From: Oscillospiraceae bacterium
GTDB lineage: Bacteria; Bacillota; Clostridia; Oscillospirales; Ruminococcaceae
Assembly (NCBI GenBank): GCA_017848075.1
Contig: JAGALG010000042.1
Location: 1 to 6,322 of the forward strand
Direction: 5' to 3'
DNA length: 6,322 bases
A program made the translations under genes and the position numbers. This document shows positions 1 through 5,675 of the stretch, piece after piece (the first letter of the stretch is position 1; each line of letters begins with the position of its first letter). The notes beneath the pieces were generated by a model. It made no database searches. It saw only the letters and a program-made list of their open reading frames with translations, and was not told the DNA's origin.

Positions 1-3000
1 CTGTGCAACCTGACCGATCTGGGATGCTTTAGAAGCCTGACCACCGGTGTTGGAGTAAACCTCGGTATCGAATACCATGATGTTTACATCTTCGCCGGAA
101 GCAAGAACATGGTCAACACCGCCGAAGCCGATGTCGTAAGCCCAACCGTCACCACCGAAGATCCATACGGATTTCTTGGAGAGGAATTCTTTGTCTTTCA
201 GGATTTCCTGAGCGCAAGCGCAGTCTGCATGTTTCTCAAGTTCAGCAACCAGTGCAGCAGTAGCAGTTTTGTTAGCAGCGCCGTTGTCTTTGGTAGCCAG
301 GAAGTTTTCAGCAGCAGCTACGAGAGCAGGATCTGCACCTTCTTTGGTCAGGATGCCTTCTACTTTAGCGATCAGATTGTTACGAACAGCTTTCTGACCC
401 AGCAGCATACCGATACCGTGCTCAGCGTTGTCTTCGAACAGGGAGTTAGCCCATGCTGGACCATGACCGTTAGCGTCAACGGTGTATGGAGAAGTAGCAG
501 CTGGACCGCCCCAGATAGAGGAACAACCGGTAGCATTGGAGATGTACATTCTGTCACCAAACAGCTGTGTGATCAGACGAGCGTAAGAGGTTTCAGCACA
601 ACCAGCGCAGGAACCGGAGAATTCGAGCAGAGGTTTTTTGTACTGAGAACCGATTACATTCAGATTAGCAGTGGTTTCTTCTTTCTCAGTTACATTAGCA
701 ACACAGTAATCGAATACCTGCTGCTGATCTTCCTGAGATTCACGAGCAACCATAGTCAGAGACTTGGTTGGGCAAACGCCGATACATACGCCACAACCCA
801 TGCAGTCCAGTGGGGATACAGCCAGAGTGTAGGTGTAGTCGGTTTTAACGATTGGTTTTGGAGCTTTCTTCAGGTTAGCTGGAGCAGCTGCAACTTCGTC
901 TGCATTCAGAGCGAATGGACGGATAGTAGCATGTGGGCAAACGAATGCGCACTTGTTACATTTAGCGCAGGTTTCTGCATTCCATTCTGGAACCATAACT
1001 GCTACGCCGCGTTTTTCGTAAGCGGAAGCACCCTGTTCGAAGGTACCGTCTGCATGGTTAACGAATGCAGATACTGGCAGGCTGTCACCATCCATCTTGG
1101 AAACAGGTTCCATGATGTTTTTAACCATAACTTCCAGTTTGGAAGCGGAAGCGTTAGCGATTTCTGGAGCAGCATCTTCTGCGGTAGCCCAATCAGCTGG
1201 AACATCGATTTTTACATAGTAGTCGAAACCAGCATCGATTGCGTCGTGGTTCATTTTAACGATAGCTTCACCTTTTTTGGAGAAGGAGCGGGTAGCTGCG
1301 TCTTTCATGTAGGTGATAGCGTCTTCTTTTGGCAGTACGCCGGACAGTGCGAAGAATGCAGACTGGAGAATGGTGTTGGTGCGTTTGCCCAGACCGATCT
1401 CTACTGCTTTATCGATCGCATTGATGGTGTAGAGCTGGATGTTGTTCTGAGCAATGTAGCGTTTTGCAGCTGCTGGCATATGCTCGTTCAGCTCTTCTGG
1501 AGTCCACTGGCAGTTGATCAGGAAGGAACCGCCTGGTTTAACGTCACGAACCATCTTATAGCCTTTGATGATGTAAGATGGGTTGTGGCAAGCTACGAAG
1601 TCAGCTTTGTTGATGTAGTATGGAGATTTGATTGGTTTGTCGCCAAAACGCAGGTGGGAAATGGTAATACCACCGGTTTTCTTGGAGTCGTACTGGAAGT
1701 AAGCCTGTACGTATTTGTCGGTGTGGTCACCGATGATTTTGATGGAGTTTTTGTTTGCGCCAACAGTACCGTCGCCGCCCAGACCCCAGAATTTGCATTC
1801 GATGGTGCCTTCAGCTGCAGTGTTAGGAGCTTCGGTTTCTTCCAGAGACAGGAAGGTAACGTCGTCGTTGATACCGATGGTGAAGCGTTTCTTAGGAGCG
1901 TCTTTAGCCAGTTCATTGTAAACTGCGAATACGCTTGCTGGAGTGGTGTCTTTGGAACCCAGACCGTAGCGGCCGCCGATTACCATAGCGTCGTTGCCAG
2001 CTTCAGCCAGTGCGGACATAACATCCAGGCACAGAGGTTCTGCGTAAGCACCTGGTTCTTTGGTACGGTCCAGAACAGCAATTTTCTTAGCGGTTGCAGG
2101 GATAGCAGCCAGCAGGTGTTTTGCGGAGAATGGACGGTACAGACGAACTTTAACCAGACCAACTTTTTCGCCTTTTGCAGTCAGGTAGTCGATAACTTCT
2201 TCAGCAACGTCACAGATAGAGCCCATAGCGATGATTACGCGTTCAGCATCTGCTGCGCCGTAGTAGTTAAACAGCTGGTAGTTGGTACCCAGTTTTGCGT
2301 TTACTTTGCCCATGTACTCTTCTACGATTTCAGGAACTGCGTCGTAGTAAGCGTTGCAAGCTTCGCGGTGCTGGAAGAAGATATCACCGTTCTCGTGGGA
2401 ACCGCGCATTACAGGGCGTTCTGGGTTCAGTGCGCGTTTGCGGAATGCGTCAACAGCATCCATGTCGCACATTTCTTTCAGATCTTCGTAGTCCCAGATC
2501 TGGATTTTCTGGATTTCGTGGGAAGTACGGAAGCCGTCGAAGAAGTTGATGAATGGTACGCGGCCTTTGATAGCAGACAGATGTGCAACGGCAGCCAGGT
2601 CCATAACTTCCTGAGTGTTGGTTTCAGCCAGCATAGCAAAACCGGTCTGACGGCAAGCATATACGTCAGAGTGGTCGCCGAAGATGTTCAGAGCGTGGGA
2701 AGCTACACATCTTGCGGAAACATGGAATACGGTAGGAAGCAGCTCACCAGCGATTTTGTACATATTTGGGATCATCAGGAGCAGACCCTGAGATGCGGTG
2801 TAGGTGGTGGTGAGTGCACCAGCGTTCAGAGAACCGTGTACAGTACCAGCTGCACCAGCTTCGGACTGCATTTCGATTACTTTAACGGTGGAGCCAAAGA
2901 TGTTTTTCTGGCCCTGTGCAGACCACTGGTCAACATAGTCGGCCATTGGGCTGGAAGGGGTGATTGGGTAGATACCGGCAACTTCGGTAAATGCGTAAGA

Positions 3001-3051
3001 CACATAAGCCGCAGCGTTATTGCCGTCCATGGTTTTCATTTTTCTTGCCAT
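1..3051 (-). CDS. nifJ: Pyruvate:ferredoxin (flavodoxin) oxidoreductase, C-terminus cut by the window edge
   Basis: Cytoplasmic enzyme that oxidatively decarboxylates pyruvate with CoA to acetyl-CoA and CO2, passing two electrons through three [4Fe-4S] clusters to ferredoxin or flavodoxin. The 1017 visible residues begin MARKMKTMDGN. The N-terminal pyruvate/TPP domain has YPITPSSP with Thr31, plus Glu64 and Arg114, the same numbers as the active-site residues of the Desulfovibrio africanus enzyme. The EKR motif is at 679-681. The 2x[4Fe-4S] ferredoxin domain has Cys695/698/701/705 and Cys750/753/756/760. The proximal-cluster Cys815, Cys818 and Cys843 follow; the fourth ligand should lie beyond the window. 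The C-terminal TPP/Mg site reads GDGWAYD (967-973) and ends in NTGGQ (from 1001). Family members run to about 1170-1230 residues, so about 150-170 are missing at the left edge. The start is chosen by an SD nine bases upstream and by the match in residue numbering. No in-frame TTA, CTA or TCA codon occurs, suggesting very high expression. There is no frameshift in the visible part. Confidence 0.98.
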   Translation of the reverse strand, partial: MARKMKTMDGNNAAAYVSYAFTEVAGIYPITPSSPMADYVDQWSAQGQKNIFGSTVKVIEMQSEAGAAGTVHGSLNAGALTTTYTASQGLLLMIPNMYKIAGELLPTVFHVSARCVASHALNIFGDHSDVYACRQTGFAMLAETNTQEVMDLAAVAHLSAIKGRVPFINFFDGFRTSHEIQKIQIWDYEDLKEMCDMDAVDAFRKRALNPERPVMRGSHENGDIFFQHREACNAYYDAVPEIVEEYMGKVNAKLGTNYQLFNYYGAADAERVIIAMGSICDVAEEVIDYLTAKGEKVGLVKVRLYRPFSAKHLLAAIPATAKKIAVLDRTKEPGAYAEPLCLDVMSALAEAGNDAMVIGGRYGLGSKDTTPASVFAVYNELAKDAPKKRFTIGINDDVTFLSLEETEAPNTAAEGTIECKFWGLGGDGTVGANKNSIKIIGDHTDKYVQAYFQYDSKKTGGITISHLRFGDKPIKSPYYINKADFVACHNPSYIIKGYKMVRDVKPGGSFLINCQWTPEELNEHMPAAAKRYIAQNNIQLYTINAIDKAVEIGLGKRTNTILQSAFFALSGVLPKEDAITYMKDAATRSFSKKGEAIVKMNHDAIDAGFDYYVKIDVPADWATAEDAAPEIANASASKLEVMVKNIMEPVSKMDGDSLPVSAFVNHADGTFEQGASAYEKRGVAVMVPEWNAETCAKCNKCAFVCPHATIRPFALNADEVAAAPANLKKAPKPIVKTDYTYTLAVSPLDCMGCGVCIGVCPTKSLTMVARESQEDQQQVFDYCVANVTEKEETTANLNVIGSQYKKPLLEFSGSCAGCAETSYARLITQLFGDRMYISNATGCSSIWGGPAATSPYTVDANGHGPAWANSLFEDNAEHGIGMLLGQKAVRNNLIAKVEGILTKEGADPALVAAAENFLATKDNGAANKTATAALVAELEKHADCACAQEILKDKEFLSKKSVWIFGGDGWAYDIGFGGVDHVLASGEDVNIMVFDTEVYSNTGGQASKASQIGQVAQ

Positions 3052-3060
3052 GATAATTTG

Positions 3061-3067
3061 TCCTCCC
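3061..3067 (-). promoter_or_regulatory. Ribosome binding site of nifJ
   Basis: The minus strand reads GGGAGGA, nine bases before the ATG at 3051-3049. It selects this ATG over the in-frame ATG codons at residues 5 and 8, which lie too far downstream of it. Confidence 0.85.
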
Positions 3068-3080
3068 TTAGATTTTTTCA

Positions 3081-3111
3081 TTTGGAAATGATCCAAAAGT
3101 GTTTATTTCCA
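3081..3111 (-). promoter_or_regulatory. nifJ leader with two mutually exclusive short hairpins
   Basis: The predicted leader of about 60 bases has two inverted repeats that share bases. TTTGGA (3092-3097 read on minus) can pair with TCCAAA (3081-3086) over a five-base loop. TGGAAAT (3105-3111) can pair with ATTTCCA (3083-3089) over a 15-base loop. Only one can form at a time. The first could equally be a protein-binding dyad in DNA. No known riboswitch is recognised. The pairing is seen in the sequence; any regulatory role is inference. Confidence 0.3.
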
Positions 3112-3120
3112 TACCCTTAA

Positions 3121-3149
3121 ATATTAGCATTTTTTCAGAACCTTGTAAA
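3121..3149 (-). promoter_or_regulatory. Sigma-A-type promoter of nifJ with extended -10
   Basis: On the minus strand the -35 is TTTACA (3149-3144), the spacer is exactly 17 bases, and the -10 is TAATAT (3126-3121) preceded by TGC (3129-3127), the extended -10 element. The start of transcription would be near 3114, giving a leader of about 60 bases. This near-consensus layout fits a strongly expressed central-metabolism gene. Confidence 0.75.
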
Positions 3150-3173
3150 GGGTAAGGACTTGGTAGATTCGTG

Positions 3174-3193
3174 GTAAAAAGGTGTTTTTTTAC
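3174..3193. repeat. A/T-rich inverted repeat upstream of the nifJ -35
   Basis: GTAAAAA (3174-3180) and TTTTTAC (3187-3193) form a 7-bp dyad with a six-base gap, about 25 bases upstream of the nifJ -35. It could be a regulator site, or simply part of the A/T-rich upstream region that helps polymerase bind. The surrounding stretch 3160-3320 is rich in A and T runs and codes for nothing I can support. Confidence 0.25.
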
Positions 3194-3227
3194 ACGATTT
3201 TTGCCGCACTTTCCCCGCTTTTTTTGG

Positions 3228-3250
3228 CGTCCACGCAGTATGGACAAAAA
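3228..3250. repeat. Dyad copy 2, TTTGTCC-N9-GGAC type, possible operator
   Basis: On the minus strand this region reads TTTGTCC, nine bases, then GGAC. Its perfect core is a 5-bp dyad, GTCCA (3229-3233) and TGGAC (3241-3245). It matches the fully symmetric dyad at 3391-3413 at 16 of 23 positions in the same orientation, including the centre. It sits about 80 bases upstream of the nifJ -35. Confidence 0.35.
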
Positions 3251-3324
3251 ATTGTCGAGAAAATATCAAAAGTAGCAAAAAAACTTTAATCGGTAAAAAT
3301 GTGGGAAAAATACAGATAAAAATA

Positions 3325-3351
3325 GCCGCCGGAAATCAAGATTTCACGGCG
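3325..3351 (-). terminator. Probable intrinsic terminator of the NusG-II gene
   Basis: Read on the minus strand, CGCCGTGAAAT (3351-3341) pairs with ATTTCCGGCG (3336-3327). This makes a stem of ten base pairs with one bulged T and a four-base loop. The stem is followed by GCTATTTTTA, a short T tract four bases after it. It lies about 60 bases after the stop codon at 3414. The T tract is modest, so termination may be partial. It shows no T tract in the plus direction. Confidence 0.6.
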
Positions 3352-3390
3352 ACTGGATAGAAAAGGCAGTCTCAAAAACAAATTTTAGAA

Positions 3391-3413
3391 TTTGTCCGTG
3401 TAGTGTGGACAAA
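3391..3413. repeat. Dyad copy 1, TTTGTCC-N9-GGACAAA, possible operator or hairpin
   Basis: A perfect 7-bp inverted repeat (TTTGTCC at 3391-3397, GGACAAA at 3407-3413) with a nine-base centre, directly after the NusG-II stop codon. As RNA it would be a weak hairpin followed by a mixed T-rich stretch, so it could contribute to termination. A second copy near nifJ makes a DNA-binding site the more interesting reading. Confidence 0.4.
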
Positions 3414-3797
3414 TCAGGATTCTATGGTGATATTATCCTGTGGGGAATAGATCAGCAGAACGCAGCGGTTTGGCATACAGACTGCTGTTTCGGTCTCTCT
3501 GGAAATGAAACCATAGCCTTCACAAATGTGATCCGGACACTGGGATTCCAGAAAGCGAATGGCGTGATCCCGGATCTCCAGTTTGACAGGGACAGCATAT
3601 TGTTCCTGCAGGTCAATGATGCGATCCTCTTCCTCGGCAAGCTGGAACAGTTCCACGATTTTGCCGTCAATGGACAGCGCTGCAACGCCGATTTGCGGGT
3701 CTCGACCCATAAGAAAAACAGCAGAAAAAATAAGCGCCAGCAGCAAAATGACAGCGATCAGCAGTAGGTCTTTTTTGGACATGACGGAGCGTTCCAT
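3414..3797 (-). CDS. Small membrane-anchored NusG domain II-like protein
   Basis: A 127-residue protein. A short positively charged N-terminus is followed by one hydrophobic helix at about residues 11-30, so the remaining ~97 residues should lie outside the membrane. The C-terminal part resembles the NusG domain II family of Firmicutes (a stand-alone relative of an insert seen in some NusG proteins): a beta-rich stretch around IDGKIVELF, then HAIRFLESQCPDHIC and a VCMPNR motif. Four cysteines form two CxxxxC pairs, Cys87/Cys92 and Cys107/Cys112. The first three are usual for the family as I recall it; the fourth seems extra. The start is the ATG at 3797-3795, six bases after a strong SD; an ATG 16 codons upstream would overlap the promoter and is rejected. 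Its own promoter and flanking terminators suggest a monocistronic unit. No biochemical function is established for this family. It is not transcription factor NusG: the NGN and KOW domains are absent. Confidence 0.8.
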   Translation of the reverse strand: MERSVMSKKDLLLIAVILLLALIFSAVFLMGRDPQIGVAALSIDGKIVELFQLAEEEDRIIDLQEQYAVPVKLEIRDHAIRFLESQCPDHICEGYGFISRETETAVCMPNRCVLLIYSPQDNITIES

Positions 3798-3803
3798 GCC
3801 GTC

Positions 3804-3811
3804 CCTCCCTT
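3804..3811 (-). promoter_or_regulatory. Ribosome binding site that fixes the NusG-II start
   Basis: The minus strand reads AAGGGAGG, six bases before the ATG at 3797. It rules out the longer reading from 3845, and it is too far from the ATG five codons downstream. Confidence 0.85.
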
Positions 3812-3828
3812 CTGAAAATTCTATATTG

Positions 3829-3837
3829 ATTATACCA
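3829..3837 (-). promoter_or_regulatory. Extended -10 promoter of the NusG-II gene
   Basis: A perfect TATAAT (3834-3829 on minus) is preceded by TGG, an extended -10. The expected -35 position, about 3852-3857, reads TATCTT and does not resemble TTGACA, so the promoter would rely on the extended -10. Transcription would start near 3822, about 25 bases before the start codon. It begins just after the htrA terminator, so the gene can be expressed independently of htrA. Confidence 0.65.
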
Positions 3838-3861
3838 TGGATCATGGGGAAAAGATAGGCG

Positions 3862-3893
3862 AAAAAAATTCCTCCCCTGTTAAGCAGGGGAGG
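3862..3893 (-). terminator. Intrinsic terminator of htrA
   Basis: On the minus strand CCTCCCCTG (3893-3885) pairs perfectly with CAGGGGAGG (3879-3871) over a five-base loop. This GC-rich 9-bp stem is followed by AA and seven T residues (3868-3862). It starts 11 bases after the htrA stop codon. This is the clearest terminator in the window. Confidence 0.93.
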
Positions 3894-3904
3894 AGGTGAG
3901 GGAG

Positions 3905-5554
3905 TTAATTTGAGCCAAAGTAATTGCGGAATGGAACAGTGCCGTTTTCGCTGCTCTGATTGTTGTAGCCATTCTGAACCTGAACCGGAGTTTCTACCGA
4001 TTCAATCAGACCAACTTCGATAGTCAGTTCTTTATCTGCAAGACCGGTGGTACGGCGGAATACACTCAATACTACAGTATCGCCCGGTTTCTTGCCGTCC
4101 AGCATGGAGCTGACATTATCAAAGAGATAAACTTCCTGGCCATCGATAGCAGTAATAATGTCATTGGTCATCAAACCACTGCTTGCGGCAGGAGTGCCTG
4201 GTTCAATACTTCCTACCATCAGACCGCGTGGAATGTTATTCAGCTGTGCAGTGAAGGCGTCGATTTCGTAAACAGAGATGCCTATACGAACACGGCCCTT
4301 GACATAACCGTAATTCAGCAGGTCGTCAATGATAGGCTGTGCGTCATTGATGGAGATAGCAAAGCCCAAACCTTCAATATCTTCACCGGTAATTTTTGCA
4401 GTGTTGATGCCGATGACCTGACCGTATTCGTTAGCCAGTGCACCACCGGAGTTACCAGGGTTGATTGCAGCGTCTGTCTGGATATAGTTCAAACCATTGC
4501 TGCCATCGATCTGGCGGTTCAGAGCGGATACATAACCAACGGTCAGAGTGCCGCCAAGCTGGAGACCGGTTGGGTTACCGACCGCAATCAGCTGCTCGCC
4601 AACCTGAAGCTGATTGGAGTTACCGAACTCAGCAGGAGTCAAACCGGTTGCATCAATTTTAATTACAGCAAGGTCAGTCTGGCTGTCCGAGCCAATGATC
4701 TGTGCGGAATATTCCGTGCCGTCGGCCAAAACAACCTTCAGCCCCATCGCATTTTCAATAACATGGGCATTGGTAATGATGAAACCATCCTCGCTCATAA
4801 TGATGCCGGAACCCTGAGATTCTGCGGTGGAGAAGTAGCTGTTGCTGCCCTGCTGGTAGTTTACAATACCAACAACAGAGGCTTTTACTTTTTCAGCCCG
4901 CTGTGGAATGGTCAGCTTGCCGTCGGTCAGAATCTCGGTTTCTTCTTCCGGACGATCTGTAATTGTCAGGCTATGCTCTGTCGTAGTTTCATTGGAGACT
5001 TCTGCATTTGGAGGAGAAACTTCTTCTACTTTCGCATGATTGCCCTCCAGCAGAGAAACCACACCAAAACCGGCCAGGGTCAGAATACCTACACAGGCGA
5101 TGCCGCCCAGAATACCGGCAAAGATTTTCAAGCCGCGATGCTTCTTGGATTTTTTCGCTTCGCTCGGCTGTTGAGACTGATAGTCTTCATAGTTCCAGCG
5201 GTAGGGTTCTTCCTGTTTATGATATGCACTGTGATCAAAGGCAGGGCCGCTGTTCTGGCGCTGTGCCTCTGTGCTGCGGTTCTGGCTGTGACTCTGTGCA
5301 TTCTCATAGGAGCTGTAGGAATACTTGCTGTTATAGCCGGTATTCTGTGGGTTGTGCTGCTGCTCCGAGAAGACCCAGCTGCCATTGTGATTATTATTGC
5401 TGTTGGGATTGTTGTTTGACTGGTAGTTTCCGCTGTAGCTGTTGTAGGAACTGCCGTTTGGAACAGAGTCTCCATTGTTGGAAGTGTTGTTGCCCTGAGG
5501 CTCAGCATGAGGCTGCTGATTTTCAAAGCCATTGTTGTTTTCATTATTGCTCAT
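3905..5554 (-). CDS. htrA: Membrane-anchored HtrA/DegP-type serine protease with one PDZ domain
   Basis: A 549-residue protein of the HtrA family (MEROPS S1C), which degrades misfolded proteins at the outer face of the membrane. Residues 1-130 are low complexity and rich in Asn, Gln, Ser and Tyr. A basic stretch KKSKKHR (134-140) precedes a membrane helix at about 143-169, so by the positive-inside rule the low-complexity part is cytoplasmic and the protease is outside. An acidic linker (about 175-212) leads to the chymotrypsin-like domain with a complete triad: His264 in TNAHV, Asp294 in TDLAVI, Ser369 in NPGNSGG. A PDZ domain follows at about 420-517, with the RGLMVGSI binding-loop region. 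A short N/Q-rich tail ends the protein. The start has a near-perfect AAGGAGGT ribosome site. An upstream sensor kinase gene 121 bases away suggests two-component control, as for CssRS and htrA in Bacillus. Protease identity is sure; substrates are unknown. Confidence 0.96.
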   Translation of the reverse strand: MSNNENNNGFENQQPHAEPQGNNTSNNGDSVPNGSSYNSYSGNYQSNNNPNSNNNHNGSWVFSEQQHNPQNTGYNSKYSYSSYENAQSHSQNRSTEAQRQNSGPAFDHSAYHKQEEPYRWNYEDYQSQQPSEAKKSKKHRGLKIFAGILGGIACVGILTLAGFGVVSLLEGNHAKVEEVSPPNAEVSNETTTEHSLTITDRPEEETEILTDGKLTIPQRAEKVKASVVGIVNYQQGSNSYFSTAESQGSGIIMSEDGFIITNAHVIENAMGLKVVLADGTEYSAQIIGSDSQTDLAVIKIDATGLTPAEFGNSNQLQVGEQLIAVGNPTGLQLGGTLTVGYVSALNRQIDGSNGLNYIQTDAAINPGNSGGALANEYGQVIGINTAKITGEDIEGLGFAISINDAQPIIDDLLNYGYVKGRVRIGISVYEIDAFTAQLNNIPRGLMVGSIEPGTPAASSGLMTNDIITAIDGQEVYLFDNVSSMLDGKKPGDTVVLSVFRRTTGLADKELTIEVGLIESVETPVQVQNGYNNQSSENGTVPFRNYFGSN

Positions 5555-5563
5555 ATTGGATAG

Positions 5564-5571
5564 ACCTCCTT
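5564..5571 (-). promoter_or_regulatory. Near-perfect ribosome binding site of htrA
   Basis: The minus strand reads AAGGAGGT, matching the 16S anti-SD almost completely, nine bases before the ATG at 5554. It confirms that the low-complexity N-terminus is really translated and is not an over-extended start. Confidence 0.9.
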
Positions 5572-5606
5572 GCGGTGGTTTGTACTCTCTCTTTTAGGAC
5601 ACCTCT

Positions 5607-5633
5607 ATTGTAACCGGAAAATGTTACGGAAAA
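5607..5633 (-). promoter_or_regulatory. htrA promoter with tandem repeat, possible response-regulator site
   Basis: A -10 of TACAAT lies at 5612-5607 on minus. At the -35 position for a 16-18 base spacer there are only T-rich hexamers unlike TTGACA. Two TTTTCCG direct repeats (5633-5627 and 5621-5615) with a 12-base period fill the -35 to spacer region, ending two bases before the -10. Each is followed by TAAC or GTTAC. A GTAAC/GTTAC inverted repeat (5610-5614, 5623-5627) overlaps them. A weak -35 with tandem repeats about one helical turn apart is typical of promoters activated by OmpR-family regulators. The site is seen; the regulator is inferred. Confidence 0.5.
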
Positions 5634-5635
5634 AG

Positions 5636-5669
5636 AAACAGCTTTTAAATGCTTTTCGCATTTTCTGTT
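5636..5669 (-). terminator. Possible weak terminator after the histidine kinase gene
   Basis: Read on minus, AACAG (5669-5665) can pair with CTGTT, enclosing an inner stem AAATGC (5663-5658) and GCATTT (5652-5647) with a five-base loop. T-rich sequence follows the outer stem. The stem is A/U-rich and interrupted, so readthrough from the kinase gene into htrA is likely. Confidence 0.4.
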
Positions 5670-5675
5670 AGGATT

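Larger units (their letters stand above)
3052..3413. other. 362-base intergenic region between the NusG-II gene and nifJ
   Basis: There is no coding sequence I can support on either strand. In minus-strand order it holds a symmetric dyad (3391-3413), a probable terminator (3325-3351), a second related dyad (3228-3250), an A/T-rich inverted repeat (3174-3193), the nifJ promoter (3121-3149), and a leader with alternative hairpins and a ribosome site. Long homopolymer A and T runs around 3180-3320 are typical of upstream DNA of strongly expressed genes. No riboswitch or small RNA is recognised. Confidence 0.6.

Noticed and set aside
109..3120. Long plus-strand open frame of 1003 codons as a real gene
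   Set aside because: It lies in exact antisense codon register with nifJ, whose protein is conserved end to end. The frame is open because nifJ lacks TTA, CTA and TCA. It has no plausible ribosome site or domain.
3160..3320. Small RNA or riboswitch in the A/T-rich intergenic stretch
   Set aside because: The stretch has only short A/T-rich inverted repeats and homopolymer runs. I recognise no conserved aptamer core and no promoter-terminator pair of suitable spacing.
3405..3767. Plus-strand open frame of 120 codons opposite the NusG-II gene
   Set aside because: It is antisense to a gene that has a promoter, a ribosome site and family motifs, and it has no supporting signals of its own.
3414..3797. 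Annotation as transcription elongation factor NusG
   Set aside because: It has a membrane anchor and only a domain II-like region. The NGN and KOW domains of true NusG are absent.
3798..3845. Longer start for the NusG-II gene at 3845
   Set aside because: The extra 16 residues would be encoded across the TATAAT promoter and the ribosome site, and this ATG has no good SD. The ATG at 3797 has a strong SD six bases away.
4763..5613. Plus-strand open frames of 218 and 201 codons opposite the htrA N-terminus
   Set aside because: They are shadows of the low-complexity N/Q/S-rich coding region and the membrane helix. Their hydrophobic or Cys-rich sequences reflect reversed Asn, Gln and Ser codons, and htrA itself is unambiguous.
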